From: Candidatus Fermentibacterota bacterium
GTDB taxonomy: Bacteria; Fermentibacterota; Fermentibacteria; Fermentibacterales; JCC-6
DNA length: 47,108 nucleotides
Direction of reading: 5' to 3'
NCBI GenBank assembly: GCA_003646025.1
Contig: QNDR01000006.1
Location: 1-47,108 of the forward strand
A model generated the notes under the pieces. It was not told the DNA's origin. It did not search any database and saw only the letters and a program-made list of their open reading frames with translations. Made by a program: the position numbers and the translations under genes. This document shows positions 34,950 to 43,486 of the stretch, piece after piece (the first letter of the stretch is position 1; each line of letters opens with the position of its first letter).

Positions 34950-36758
34950 TTATCTTATGAGTACGAACCTCTCCGCGGCATCAAAGTCTCCGGCTTTCAT
35001 GCGAACAAAGTAGGCTCCCGGAGCCAGTCCATCCAGAGTTACCTGATAGTAACCTTTCTCAAGGTTCCCGTCAGTATGTCTGTTAACCATTCTGCCGGAA
35101 ACATCAAACACGCTGATTTCAACCGTTCCGCTTTCAGGAATACTGAAGCCTACAACAGGAACAGCTGTAACCGGGTTCGGTGAAACCAGATGCAACTCAT
35201 ACTGATCCACAGCCCCCTCGCTGTGTTCTGTACTGACAAAGGTCCAGCTTATGGTAACATCTTCAAGAACAGGAAGCGAGGAAACACTGTCTGTCAGAAG
35301 CAATGCGCGGTACTGGAAGTAGTTATCTCCGGAAGTAGTGTAGGGTGTTACTGAACCGGGTGCCGTTATGGCCGAAGACCAGCTGCCCATATTTCCGGAG
35401 TCTTCAGAGCTTCTCACTTGAAACTCTACCGAATTGTTTCCACCAACAGTTGCACTCCAGTCAAGTGTGGTCCATCCGGCATCTTCCTGAGCATCAAGAA
35501 TAGATGATTCAACCACTCCGGAACCGACGATAATATCATGCCAGGCTACTTCATCGTAGCCGCTTTGATTCACTACAGCATCCATGACACCATCCTGATT
35601 GATGTCAAAAGCTTCAACAAACATGGTAAGTGCGCCACTGGTAGCTCCACTGTAAATTACATGCTGGTCCCAAACAGTTCCGCTTCCGTTGTTCTCGTAC
35701 CAGAGAGCTCCGGTAAAGGTACCGCTGTAACCACAAACCATCACATCCGAGTCTCCGTCATTGTCGATATCAGCTGTGCTGGCCATCCACGGGAAATCGA
35801 AAGTATCGATGGTATGCCTTGTCCATGATGTACCGATAAGATCAGAATTTTCGAACCAGCAGAGACTGTCTCCGGAACCACAAGGAGCCATTATATCAAT
35901 GAACATATCTCCGTTGAAGTCGTTGAACCGGCCACCTCGGCTGCCGTTGAATGAACCGCTGACCGTGTGGCGAATCCATGAGTTACCAATACCTTCATTC
36001 TCATACCAGCAGAGTGAGTCTGCGGAATAAAGGCCTACAACAATATCGATATCACCATCGTAGTCAAGGTCCATGGCATCATCTATCCGGGGACCGTTTC
36101 CGGTACCTATATCGTACTTGGTCCAGGTGATTCCTGTACCATCATTCTGGTACCAGCAAAAATAGTCATCACTGTATGAAGCCACAATAACATCGTTGTC
36201 ATTATCGTCATCCATGTCTCTGACAACAACGCCCCTGCAGCCGTCACAGGAAGGTTCGATGTCGTGCTGTACCCAGCCGCCACCGGTACCGTCGTTCTCG
36301 TACCAGGCTACAAGATCACTACCGGAATTGTACCAGCCACACACTGCATCCAGATCCGCGTCTCCGTCCATGTCACTGAGAACAACTCTAGAGGGGCCAT
36401 CACCGGCGGCAACTCCGTGAGTTTCCCAGGAAAAGCCCTCGCCATCCAGATTCTCGTACCATAAAAGCGAATCTGCGCTGTACAAACCAACCAGCAGATC
36501 CATATCGCCATCGCCATCAATATCATCACAATCCGTCCAGCGGGCGGCATCTGCAAAATCATCGACCATGTGCCTAAGGCCCAGTGTAACTTCGCCCGCA
36601 GTGGAAAAGTCTACTCCGCTGCTGAAATCAAAAGCAGAACCAAAGGTGGTAACAGGCCCCGGGGTGCCTGGACCGGAAGCCCAGTCTGTCTGCACTTCCG
36701 TTCCATCAGCAAAACACAGACCGGCCAGCACTGCAAGTAAAATAGCTTGAACTCTCAT
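34950..36758 (-). CDS. secreted FG-GAP/VCBS repeat protein with T9SS sorting tail
   Basis: This 602-residue protein has a Sec signal (MRVQAILLAVLAGLCFADG). At least six repeats of about 45-50 residues follow, each with a calcium-binding DxDxDGDxD loop and a WYEN or WYQN strand, forming a predicted beta propeller. A beta-sandwich region lies near 430-515. The C terminus (SPNPVTAVPV, then VEISVFDVSGRMVNRH, then LAPGAYFVRMKAG) is a typical type A T9SS sorting domain, indicating export across the outer membrane. The start ATG has AAGGAG upstream. Its ligand or role is unknown; adhesion or carbohydrate binding is common in the family. Confidence 0.88.
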   Translation of the reverse strand: MRVQAILLAVLAGLCFADGTEVQTDWASGPGTPGPVTTFGSAFDFSSGVDFSTAGEVTLGLRHMVDDFADAARWTDCDDIDGDGDMDLLVGLYSADSLLWYENLDGEGFSWETHGVAAGDGPSRVVLSDMDGDADLDAVCGWYNSGSDLVAWYENDGTGGGWVQHDIEPSCDGCRGVVVRDMDDDNDNDVIVASYSDDYFCWYQNDGTGITWTKYDIGTGNGPRIDDAMDLDYDGDIDIVVGLYSADSLCWYENEGIGNSWIRHTVSGSFNGSRGGRFNDFNGDMFIDIMAPCGSGDSLCWFENSDLIGTSWTRHTIDTFDFPWMASTADIDNDGDSDVMVCGYSGTFTGALWYENNGSGTVWDQHVIYSGATSGALTMFVEAFDINQDGVMDAVVNQSGYDEVAWHDIIVGSGVVESSILDAQEDAGWTTLDWSATVGGNNSVEFQVRSSEDSGNMGSWSSAITAPGSVTPYTTSGDNYFQYRALLLTDSVSSLPVLEDVTISWTFVSTEHSEGAVDQYELHLVSPNPVTAVPVVGFSIPESGTVEISVFDVSGRMVNRHTDGNLEKGYYQVTLDGLAPGAYFVRMKAGDFDAAERFVLIR

Positions 36759-37129
36759 GAAATATCTCCTTCCTTCCAGTTTACATGAGAAAAAACTTCT
36801 TCTGGAGTGTGTCTGACAATAAGCGCTGTGTAGTTACGCCACAGGGTCGAGTCAGAATACATGCGGATTTGAAGATAATAGCAACGCTATTTGATGATAA
36901 TACGCGAGTACTGTGGCCGATTATGTGGTTGTAAATGCCAGTGTACTATTCTCGGGCACGCTCCTAGTATACATTGTAAGTCGTTGCAGACCCAGTACCA
37001 GGACAACTCTTCAATCCAGCGGCTAATAACACATCTTACCAAATTTTCTATTATCAAGTATAATACTCAGTTGGACTTCGAGAGGCGGGGTCTTACGGAA
37101 TTTTTTCTATCTTTTGAACTGGAGGAACC
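36759..37129. other. 371-bp divergent intergenic region
   Basis: It carries the ribosome binding site of the minus-strand FG-GAP gene at its left end. A 6-bp hairpin AATAGC-AAC-GCTATT lies at 36877-36891, and the promoter and leader of the plus-strand gene occupy the right end. I see no tRNA, riboswitch signature or credible small gene in the middle. Confidence 0.5.
37036..37064 (+). promoter_or_regulatory. sigma-70-like promoter of the secreted-protein gene
   Basis: TTACCA (37036-37041) and a perfect TATAAT (37059-37064) are separated by 17 nt, about 65 nt upstream of the ATG at 37130. The -35 matches consensus at four of six positions. Confidence 0.65.
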
Positions 37130-37732
37130 ATGAAATCTCTGCTTTTCCCTTTGACTTTACTTCTTGCCCTTCCTCTTACTGCTCTGGCGTTTCAAACTGC
37201 CACCTGCGGCTGGGAGGGTACAGAGACAATTCTCGGCAACTACGGTGATATTATTGCCTCAATCGAAACAACAACCCCTATCTACAACGGCTCACAGTCT
37301 CTGAAACTCGTCGATGATGCTGCCTCTGGTACACCGCAGGCTTTCATAGGCTGGGTAACAGGGCTGAATGATGGGGACACGGTAGCTGTAACCGTATGGA
37401 GATACGATGACACTCCCAGTGCTGCACCTTCCTGTCGCCTGTGGGGTCACTGGAACGATGATCCAGGTGATATAGGCGGTTACAACGGAAGTGCCGGCGG
37501 GCAGAGTGATTACGGCCCAGGAACCGGCTGGGACATGGCCGAGTACGAGTGGACCGTTGTAGACGGACACACAGGCCTGGTTATCGAAATCAGAACCTAC
37601 TCCAGCGCAGGTGACACTGTGTGGATGGATGACCTTACAGTAACGGCTCCCGATGGTGCAACCGTCCTTGTACCCAGCGATGTTGTTTCTCTGGAGAGAC
37701 AGAGCTGGGGTGCTATAAAAGCATCTTTCTAA
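37130..37732 (+). CDS. secreted jelly-roll-like protein with short conserved-looking tail
   Basis: This 200-residue protein has a Sec signal (MKSLLFPLTLLLALPLTALA). It continues as an all-beta domain resembling carbohydrate-binding jelly rolls (YNGSQSLKLVDDA near the start, TVWMDDLTVTAPD near the end). The last residues, LERQSWGAIKASF, form a compact Trp-Gly-x-Ile-Lys tail separated from the domain by a short linker. It is not a T9SS domain, and I suspect a distinct sorting or anchoring tail. The ATG has GGAGG upstream, a consensus promoter lies in front and a strong terminator follows, so it is monocistronic. Confidence 0.7.
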   Translation: MKSLLFPLTLLLALPLTALAFQTATCGWEGTETILGNYGDIIASIETTTPIYNGSQSLKLVDDAASGTPQAFIGWVTGLNDGDTVAVTVWRYDDTPSAAPSCRLWGHWNDDPGDIGGYNGSAGGQSDYGPGTGWDMAEYEWTVVDGHTGLVIEIRTYSSAGDTVWMDDLTVTAPDGATVLVPSDVVSLERQSWGAIKASF

Positions 37733-37752
37733 ACAGACAACGTGAAAAACCG

Positions 37753-37780
37753 CCCGGCTGTGTTAAAGCAGCCGGGTTTT
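37753..37780. terminator. bidirectional rho-independent terminator
   Basis: CCCGGCTG (37753-37760) and CAGCCGGG (37769-37776) form an 8-bp perfect GC-rich stem followed by TTTT on the plus strand. AAAAA before the stem gives a U tract on the minus strand as well. It serves the gene ending at 37732 and the convergent gene ending at 37780. Confidence 0.85.
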
Positions 37781-38439
37781 CAGTAGGTAACGGCAAGCCC
37801 GAACATTACCAGGTTTCTTGCAAGGCCGGAAGGAACGGCGAATTCGAAACCAATTGATTCAGGAATCCACTCTGCTACTCCACCGGGCAAACCGTATATG
37901 ACACCGGCTATGACACTCTGATGGAATACATTTTCTACCTGGTCCCAGTCTGCTTTCCCTTCACTGTCATCGGGTATGTTTACAACATCAGGACCGTACC
38001 CGCCATCCCATCCGGCATACACCTCAAGAGAACTGCCTAAAAGATATCCAGCAGAAGCACCGAACTGCGTGGCGAGAAGTCTGGCTGGAAGGATATAGCT
38101 TGCACCAGCGTTCAGCGAAAGTGCCTGTTTGTTTTCGGGACTGAAGACTCCTACCCTGACCATGGGACCAATACCGTAGGCGCGTCCGAAAAGACCGATG
38201 TCTATTCTGTCTGTAGCTCCAGAAAGAAAAGTTACACTGGGAGAGGCGGGAACATCATCAATGCTTTCTTCCCCTGCTTCTCTGCTGTCGTCTGCATTCA
38301 GGTAGGCAGGGAGAGCAACTGCACCTGTAACTGTCATGTGGCTTTCACCGAGAGTTCTTGCCCCTGTCATAGACCCGTAGTAACACCCCTGTACCAGTAC
38401 TATCAATAAGGTGAGACAAAGCACTTTGCATGTTTTCAT
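37780..38439 (-). CDS. outer-membrane lipoprotein-like, beta-barrel-type protein
   Basis: This protein has 219 residues from the ATG at 38439, which has GGAAGGG upstream; the frame runs on to 38514 unsupported. The signal sequence MKTCKVLCLTLLIVLVQGC ends in a lipobox-like VQGC with Cys19, although Gln at -2 is not ideal. The rest alternates polar and hydrophobic residues in beta-strand fashion (IDIGLFGRAYGIGPMVRVGV and similar) and ends LAVTY, a typical aromatic outer-membrane terminus. The function is unknown. Confidence 0.66.
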   Translation of the reverse strand: MKTCKVLCLTLLIVLVQGCYYGSMTGARTLGESHMTVTGAVALPAYLNADDSREAGEESIDDVPASPSVTFLSGATDRIDIGLFGRAYGIGPMVRVGVFSPENKQALSLNAGASYILPARLLATQFGASAGYLLGSSLEVYAGWDGGYGPDVVNIPDDSEGKADWDQVENVFHQSVIAGVIYGLPGGVAEWIPESIGFEFAVPSGLARNLVMFGLAVTY

Positions 38440-38529
38440 GTGTTCCCTTCCATTCTCCCTGTTGTATATGATACCTGTTAGATAATGCAGAAAGCCTTTT
38501 TTTTCAATACACACAGAAAAGGAGAAAAT

Positions 38530-39189
38530 ATGCCAAGGGCAGCCGTGCTTCTTTCAGGCTGTGGGAACAGAGATGGTTCCGAGATTCACGAAAGTGTCTG
38601 TGCTGTTATCGCTCTGGACCGGAAAGGCTGGGATATAGTCTACACAGCCCCTGCAATTCCTCAACAGAAAACTGTTTCATACATCGACGGCAGAGAACTT
38701 CCTCCCAGAGATGCACTGGAGGAAAGTGCCAGAATTGCAAGAGGCCAGATTGTACCTCTTGATGAAATCCAGCTGGAGGAGATAGACTCCGTTGTAATTC
38801 CGGGAGGTCTCGGAGTTGCGCTTACCCTGTGTGATTTTGCAGTGAACGGAGCCTCCTGCAGCACCAATCCGGAAGTAAACAGCTTTCTGAAAAATGCGCA
38901 TGAAATGGACATTCCTATAGGAGCAATGTGTATCGCGCCAACTCTGGTCGCCGGATGTCTGCCAGGTACAACACTAACCATAGGCAGCGACAAAGCTACT
39001 GCAGAGAAGATCGAAAAGATGGGTTGCAGGCACATGGAATGCCCTGCAGACAAGTCGGTTGTAGACAGGCAGAACCGAGTTGTTTCAACTCCGGCTTATA
39101 TGACAGCGACAGGACCAGCCCAGGTGCTTGAAGGAGCAATAAGTATGGTGACAGCCCTTGAAGAATTGCTTAATAACCGGAAGGACTGA
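38530..39189 (+). CDS. elbB: ElbB-type glyoxalase, DJ-1/PfpI family
   Basis: This protein has 219 residues from the ATG at 38530, preceded by AAAAGGAG. It has the ElbB pattern: AVLLSGCGNRDGSEIHE at the start, TAPAIPQ, VIPGGLGVALTLCDFA, the nucleophile elbow AMCIAPTLVA with the family cysteine, and STPAYMTA near the end. ElbB (YhbL) is a DJ-1-related cytoplasmic protein with reported weak glyoxalase activity and a genetic link to isoprenoid synthesis. It diverges from the lipoprotein gene and overlaps the convergent gene by 20 bp. Confidence 0.9.
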   Translation: MPRAAVLLSGCGNRDGSEIHESVCAVIALDRKGWDIVYTAPAIPQQKTVSYIDGRELPPRDALEESARIARGQIVPLDEIQLEEIDSVVIPGGLGVALTLCDFAVNGASCSTNPEVNSFLKNAHEMDIPIGAMCIAPTLVAGCLPGTTLTIGSDKATAEKIEKMGCRHMECPADKSVVDRQNRVVSTPAYMTATGPAQVLEGAISMVTALEELLNNRKD

Positions 39190-40360
39190 CGGGAACCGTT
39201 TCATCTTCCCAGTTCAGCAGATCTTCAGGAGACAGTCTGACAACACACGAGGAGTATTCTGAATCTTCCTCCGTTGAAGAGCTTTTCCCGGTTACAAGAA
39301 ATCCACCATCCGACGTCTGCAGCAGAGAATAGCAGAAAGCTCCCCGGTCAACAATCTTCACAGACCAGATGATGGAAAGCCATGGATCAAATCTCAACAG
39401 GTAGGGGTGGTAACCCTCTCCTGTTCCCGAGTTGGAATTAAGAAGAACAACAAAACCGGCGGGGGACACCTCTTGTATGAAACAGGCACTGTCCGGTCCT
39501 TCCGTATCACGGGTATAGTTTCTGACAACACTTCCGTTCTCGTCGAAAAACACCAGCAGAACATCAGGATAACCATCAGCCCCTGATGTGCTTCCGGCAA
39601 CAATGTATCCCTCATTAGAATAGGGTGTTAAGCTTCTTCCAATCTGATTTCCCTCAAGAGGATAACTCGTCTTCCAGAGCCAGTTTCCCTGATTGTCTAT
39701 TTTCATCAGGAAAACCTCCCCGTTGTCTGCACCTGTAAGAATAAAACCTCCGTCCCGGTCTGTTGAGGGCACTACAGAGTAGGCAGCCTGCTGCCCTGCT
39801 GCCACAAATCGCTTGATCCACAGAACATTTCCGGAATCAGATACACACACAGCAAAAACATCACTGTCCTGCGTTTCTTCGTCTATGGAGTAGCCCACCG
39901 CGACTGTTTCGTTGTTCCTGCCAACGCACAGGTCGTACAATCCATCATCCCCGTCGTAACCCACACTTCTGATCCACATGGTGCTGCCGTCGCTTTCGCT
40001 GACTTTCATCACAAGTCCATTTCCACCACAGGAATCTGTGCAGACTCCGCACAGAACAAAACCTTCGCCTGATTTTTCTATGGAGTATCCAGAAGCGCTT
40101 CCCAGATTGAGGGCCGTATTCTCCCATATCACCGATCCAGCACTGTCTATACCGCAGACACTCAGTGCGTTCTGTCCCATTGTTCCGCTGCAAACATCGC
40201 CGACGACCACAAAACCCCCGGATGAATCTTCTGCTGCGTCCCTGACAACTGAATTGCCGCAACAGGGGAAATCCACATTCCAGAGAAACACAGGCTCACT
40301 GCCAGAAGCTCTAACCGCTAAAATGCAGAACAACACTGAGAACAAAAAGACAGTTTTCAT
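39170..40360 (-). CDS. secreted beta-propeller-like protein
   Basis: This 396-residue protein has a Sec signal (MKTVFLFSVLFCILAVRASG). It then has at least six repeats of the type GGFVVVGD...G...LSVCGIDSAGSVIWEN, alternating a GG(F/Y)-(I/V)-(V/L)-(T/A)G strand and a LWxK or IWxx strand. This predicts a beta propeller of the kind common in secreted proteins of this lineage. There is no T9SS tail; it ends VPVSPSGY. It has many cysteines, unusual for a secreted protein and suggestive of disulfides. The ATG has GGAGG 5 nt upstream. Confidence 0.72.
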   Translation of the reverse strand: MKTVFLFSVLFCILAVRASGSEPVFLWNVDFPCCGNSVVRDAAEDSSGGFVVVGDVCSGTMGQNALSVCGIDSAGSVIWENTALNLGSASGYSIEKSGEGFVLCGVCTDSCGGNGLVMKVSESDGSTMWIRSVGYDGDDGLYDLCVGRNNETVAVGYSIDEETQDSDVFAVCVSDSGNVLWIKRFVAAGQQAAYSVVPSTDRDGGFILTGADNGEVFLMKIDNQGNWLWKTSYPLEGNQIGRSLTPYSNEGYIVAGSTSGADGYPDVLLVFFDENGSVVRNYTRDTEGPDSACFIQEVSPAGFVVLLNSNSGTGEGYHPYLLRFDPWLSIIWSVKIVDRGAFCYSLLQTSDGGFLVTGKSSSTEEDSEYSSCVVRLSPEDLLNWEDETVPVSPSGY

Positions 40361-40475
40361 ATAACCCTCCTGCTTCGCCTCTGAATAGAAATATCTGGAT
40401 AGTAAAAGTCAATCCCTATGAAATTCTGACTTTCTTTTTTAGAATACGCCAGGCTGTAAAAAATGTGGAGGATGT

Positions 40476-41693
40476 ATGGTATTCGATTTCAACGCGGTGG
40501 TAGAGCGAAGAGGAACCGGTTCTGTTAAATGGGACTTTCTTCCGGCATTTTTCGGAAAAGATGGATTGCAGCCCATGTGGGTGGCAGACATGGACTTCAA
40601 GGCTCCCACGGAAATACTGGACCCGATTCAGCAAAGGGCAGCCCACGGTGTGTTTGGATATACCGCGAAAACAGATCAGTTCTACTCCGCGGTAATCAGA
40701 TGGTTCGACAGAAGGTACCACTGGAGAATAAAAAGGGAATGGATAGTGACCACTCCAGGCGTTGTTCCCGCTCTTAACCTTGCAATGCAGGAATTCACAG
40801 AACCCGGTGACGGGGTCATTATTCAGTCCCCGGTATACTTTCCCTTCAGGGAGTCAGTTGAGCTGAACGGAAGAAAGCTTCTGGATAACCGTCTGGTATT
40901 AAAAAACAACCGTTACGAAATTGACTGGGCCGACCTTGAAGAAAAAGCTGAAGAGGCAGAAATGCTGCTTTTCTGCTCACCGCACAATCCGGTCACACGG
41001 GTATGGACCATCGGTGAACTCAGGAAGCTGGAAGCTGTCTGCCACAAACATGATCTCATTGTATTTTCTGATGAAATACATGCCGATATTGTTTTCAGAC
41101 CAAATGTACACACCCCGTCTGCATCTATCAGCCGAGAACTGGCAGATAGAACAATTTCTGCTTTTGCCACCAGCAAAACATTCAACCTTGCCGGTCTTCA
41201 ATTGTCGGTTAACATCATTCCCAGGGAAGAAATCAGGAGAAGGTTCAAACTTGCACTTGAAAAACTTCACTTGAACATGTCCAACATCTTTGGAATTGTC
41301 GGTACACAGGCAGCTTATGAACACGGAGAAAGCTGGCTGGACCAGCTTCTTCCATACCTGTGGAATAACTATCTCGCTGTTGAAGAATTCCTCAGGAGCC
41401 GTATCCCCGAGATTACAGTAATGGAACCGCAGGGAACATTCCTTGTGTGGCTGGACTGCCGCAAACTGGGTTTCAACGACGAAGAACTTGCCGCGTTTTT
41501 TGTGCAGAAGGCAGGTCTGGCTCTCACAAACGGCATACTCTTCGGCCCTGGTGGAAGCGGCTTTATGCGAATGAACATCGGATGCCCAAGACAGAAAGTG
41601 ATTGACGGACTGGAAAGACTGGAAACAGCAATGAACGACAACACTCCTGTTGTGATTGATTCAGGTCCGGCCAACGCTCCGGATGACTGTTGA
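40476..41693 (+). CDS. MalY/PatB-type aminotransferase (C-S lyase)
   Basis: This 405-residue fold type I PLP enzyme starts with the subfamily motif RRGTGSVKWDF. It also has MWVADMDFKAP, SPVYFPFRESVE, CSPHNPVTRVW, VFSDEIHADIVF and the PLP lysine in ATSKTFNLAGLQ (near residue 234). The C-terminal Arg site lies in GGSGFMRMNIGCPR. MalY/PatB members cleave cystathionine or cysteine and can transaminate. The role in methionine or sulfur metabolism is known for the family, but the substrate here is unproven. The ATG has GGAGG 4 nt upstream. Confidence 0.92.
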   Translation: MVFDFNAVVERRGTGSVKWDFLPAFFGKDGLQPMWVADMDFKAPTEILDPIQQRAAHGVFGYTAKTDQFYSAVIRWFDRRYHWRIKREWIVTTPGVVPALNLAMQEFTEPGDGVIIQSPVYFPFRESVELNGRKLLDNRLVLKNNRYEIDWADLEEKAEEAEMLLFCSPHNPVTRVWTIGELRKLEAVCHKHDLIVFSDEIHADIVFRPNVHTPSASISRELADRTISAFATSKTFNLAGLQLSVNIIPREEIRRRFKLALEKLHLNMSNIFGIVGTQAAYEHGESWLDQLLPYLWNNYLAVEEFLRSRIPEITVMEPQGTFLVWLDCRKLGFNDEELAAFFVQKAGLALTNGILFGPGGSGFMRMNIGCPRQKVIDGLERLETAMNDNTPVVIDSGPANAPDDC

Positions 41694-41703
41694 TAATGCG
41701 TGT

Positions 41704-42039
41704 TTATAGAGCTGGATGCTCTTCAGGAACAAGCTGATACTTCTTCAAGTCTATTCTGGACAGCCTGTTGAATACAACGCCCTCGCTTTCAAGCAGCACC
41801 CTTTGAAGTACTCTGTCATCATCACCCTGCATTGTTCTTCTGGAACTGATCTCTCCCTTTGAGTTTACAACCCGGTGCCACGGGATATCCACTCCATCCG
41901 GTACTGCCCTCAGTGCGTAACCCACGGCTCTGGATGCTCTGGGATTACCGGCCATTGCCGCTATCTGCCCGTAGGTCATAACCGACCCAGGGGGAATCCC
42001 TGCAACAATTTCATGCACTTTTTTAAAAAAACCCTTCAA
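41704..42039 (-). CDS. alkyltransferase-like (ATL) DNA-binding protein
   Basis: This 111-residue protein is homologous to the DNA-binding domain of O6-alkylguanine-DNA alkyltransferase, with YGQIAAMAGNPRASRAVGYA (recognition helix and arginine finger). The active-site PCHR is replaced by PWHR, with Trp54 in place of the acceptor cysteine. That defines ATL proteins, which bind alkylated DNA without repairing it and hand the lesion to nucleotide excision repair. The length and context (single domain) fit. The start is TTG with GGGGGAGG 5 nt upstream. It diverges from the cobalamin riboswitch unit. Confidence 0.93.
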   Translation of the reverse strand: MKGFFKKVHEIVAGIPPGSVMTYGQIAAMAGNPRASRAVGYALRAVPDGVDIPWHRVVNSKGEISSRRTMQGDDDRVLQRVLLESEGVVFNRLSRIDLKKYQLVPEEHPAL

Positions 42040-42060
42040 CAGTACCTCCCCCTTCCAGGG

Positions 42061-42074
42061 GATAATATATTATC
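42061..42074. promoter_or_regulatory. AT-rich palindrome between divergent units
   Basis: GATAATATATTATC is a perfect 14-bp palindrome holding -10-like hexamers on both strands. On the minus strand CTGACG lies 16 nt before TATATT and could drive the ATL gene. No good -35 is visible for the plus-strand riboswitch transcript. Confidence 0.4.
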
Positions 42075-42076
42075 AG

Positions 42077-42218
42077 TGTCGGCAGCGTCAGGGAAGCAGG
42101 TTAAAGTCCTGCGCGGCCCCGCCGCTGTACCCGGGAACGAAACCGCAGCATGCCATTGCACAAGTGCGAGAAGGCGCGGGAGTAGGATGTCCGGAAGCCA
42201 GAAGACCTTCTGCCGGCA
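42077..42218 (+). promoter_or_regulatory. cobalamin (B12) riboswitch
   Basis: The helix P1 is formed by TGTCGGCAG (42077-42085) and CTGCCGGCA (42210-42218) with one G-U pair. Inside are the family's conserved blocks: AGGGAAGCAGGTTAAAGTCC, then GCGGCCCCGCCGCTGTA. The diagnostic B12 box GGAAGCCAGAAGACC lies just before the closing strand. The order and spacing match the adenosylcobalamin-type aptamer. It lies 81 nt upstream of the secreted propeller gene at 42299, which should therefore be switched by cobalamin, usually turned off when the vitamin is plentiful. Confidence 0.94.
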
Positions 42219-42227
42219 GTTTTATCT

Positions 42228-42271
42228 TCACCTTCGCGGGAAGGGTGGGGGGATATTCCCTTGCATTTTTT
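42228..42271 (+). terminator. expression-platform hairpin of the cobalamin riboswitch, candidate
   Basis: CACCTTC (from 42230) can pair with GAAGGGTG around GCGG. Alternatively AAGGG or GGGA can pair with TCCCTT, followed by GCA and six T residues (42266-42271). These mutually exclusive pairings before a U tract look like a terminator/antiterminator pair. The assignment is by eye and not folded. Confidence 0.5.
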
Positions 42272-42298
42272 CACGCGGCCGGAAACAGGAGTCAAATT

Positions 42299-43486
42299 AT
42301 GATTTCTTTCGCAATCGGCCTGATTCTTTCTGCTCTTATTTCGGGAGATGTCCTGATTATCAGCGGTGAAAATCTGGCACACATCAACACTGAAACTGGT
42401 ACTGTAACACCTTCTGTGGGCACTCTGCACACCTATCCCAACGATGTGATCATCAGCAACGGGTATGCTTTTGTTGTAAACTCGGGAACCGACACAGGAA
42501 CACTGCAGAGATTCGAGCTTGGTTCATGGACACTTACAGAACTGGGGATAGGATCGGGCTGGAACTGCTGGGCTTCCTCTCCACTGCCGGATGGCAACCT
42601 TGCGGTGTCCGCAACACTGAACAACTCTGTGGTTATGGTTAACCCGGTAACCATGCAGACCGTCTCTTCAATAAGCGGAACAGGCCCCAACCCGGAATGG
42701 ATGTACTCCGAGAACAACCTTCTGTACACCGCATGCGGCGGATGGGGAACGGGAGAGTCTGTTGTTGTTGCAAACATCACCACAGGGCTTTCCATTGATA
42801 CTATTACAGTTGAAACCAACTGCCAGTCTGTTGTCAGTGACGAAAACGGTCACCTGTTTGCCACATGCAGCGGTACTTACGGCAGCGATGATGGATCCAT
42901 TGTCGTAGTCGACGCTTCAACCTACACCGCCACGGATACTCTCGTCGTTGGGGGATTTCCCGGATACAGCGTTAAAGCAAACGGTATTCTCTACACTTCT
43001 GACCCCTGGGGTGCAGGTGTTTTTTCCATCGATATGACAACGCTGGAAATTCTTCATGACTCAACTAACCCATTCTGCTCCGGAGGAAACGGTATGGCCG
43101 TGGACGAAAACGGATATCTCTGGATTTCTGACGGCATGAACGGGGAAGTAAGAGTTTACGACACAGGTGAAAACCTGGTTCACACCTACAGCGTACCCAC
43201 CCCTGCAGCCATAGCTGTCAGCGGTTGTTTCACTGGAATTTACAACGGCAGAGAACAGGGGATTACTATATCCGTCTACCCAAACCCAGCATTCAATGCC
43301 ATCGCGGTTTCCGGTGTTAACCCGGGAGCGCAGATCACTGTTTTTGATATCGCGGGAAGAACGGCGGCAACAGCAACCGTCGGAGAAAACGAACCTTTCT
43401 CAATGGATATTTCCAGTTTTGCCCCGGGGCTTTATACAGTGGTAAGCGGCACTTCTGCTGCAAGATTCGCAGTTACCTCAAAATGA
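42299..43486 (+). CDS. secreted YncE/BtuG-like beta propeller with T9SS tail, B12-regulated
   Basis: This protein has 395 residues from the ATG at 42299, which has CAGGAG upstream. The open frame starting at 42164 is the riboswitch itself. A Sec signal (MISFAIGLILSALISG) is followed by about six to seven propeller blades (DVLIISGENLAHINTETGTV, YAFVVNSGTDTGTLQRFEL, GSIVVVDASTYTATDTLVVG, GYLWISDGMNGEVRVYD). A type A T9SS sorting domain (SVYPNPAFNAI to FAPGLYTVVSG) ends it. Bacteroides BtuG, a surface B12-capturing protein, is also a beta propeller encoded in cobalamin-riboswitch loci. A role in cobalamin capture is inferred here from regulation and fold. Confidence 0.85.
   Translation: MISFAIGLILSALISGDVLIISGENLAHINTETGTVTPSVGTLHTYPNDVIISNGYAFVVNSGTDTGTLQRFELGSWTLTELGIGSGWNCWASSPLPDGNLAVSATLNNSVVMVNPVTMQTVSSISGTGPNPEWMYSENNLLYTACGGWGTGESVVVANITTGLSIDTITVETNCQSVVSDENGHLFATCSGTYGSDDGSIVVVDASTYTATDTLVVGGFPGYSVKANGILYTSDPWGAGVFSIDMTTLEILHDSTNPFCSGGNGMAVDENGYLWISDGMNGEVRVYDTGENLVHTYSVPTPAAIAVSGCFTGIYNGREQGITISVYPNPAFNAIAVSGVNPGAQITVFDIAGRTAATATVGENEPFSMDISSFAPGLYTVVSGTSAARFAVTSK

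Noticed and set aside
35500-36560. Regularly spaced repeats considered as a CRISPR array
   Set aside because: The repeats are degenerate, in frame, and encode calcium-loop blades of a secreted propeller.
40403-40440. AAAGTCA/TGACTTT hairpin followed by a T run as a terminator
   Set aside because: It lies between divergent genes, with no transcript ending there on the plus strand, and the 15-nt loop makes it a poor candidate.
42164-42298. N-terminal extension of the propeller gene and an overlapping plus-strand frame from 41875
   Set aside because: The sequence is the B12 aptamer and leader. A signal peptide and ribosome binding site place the start at 42299.
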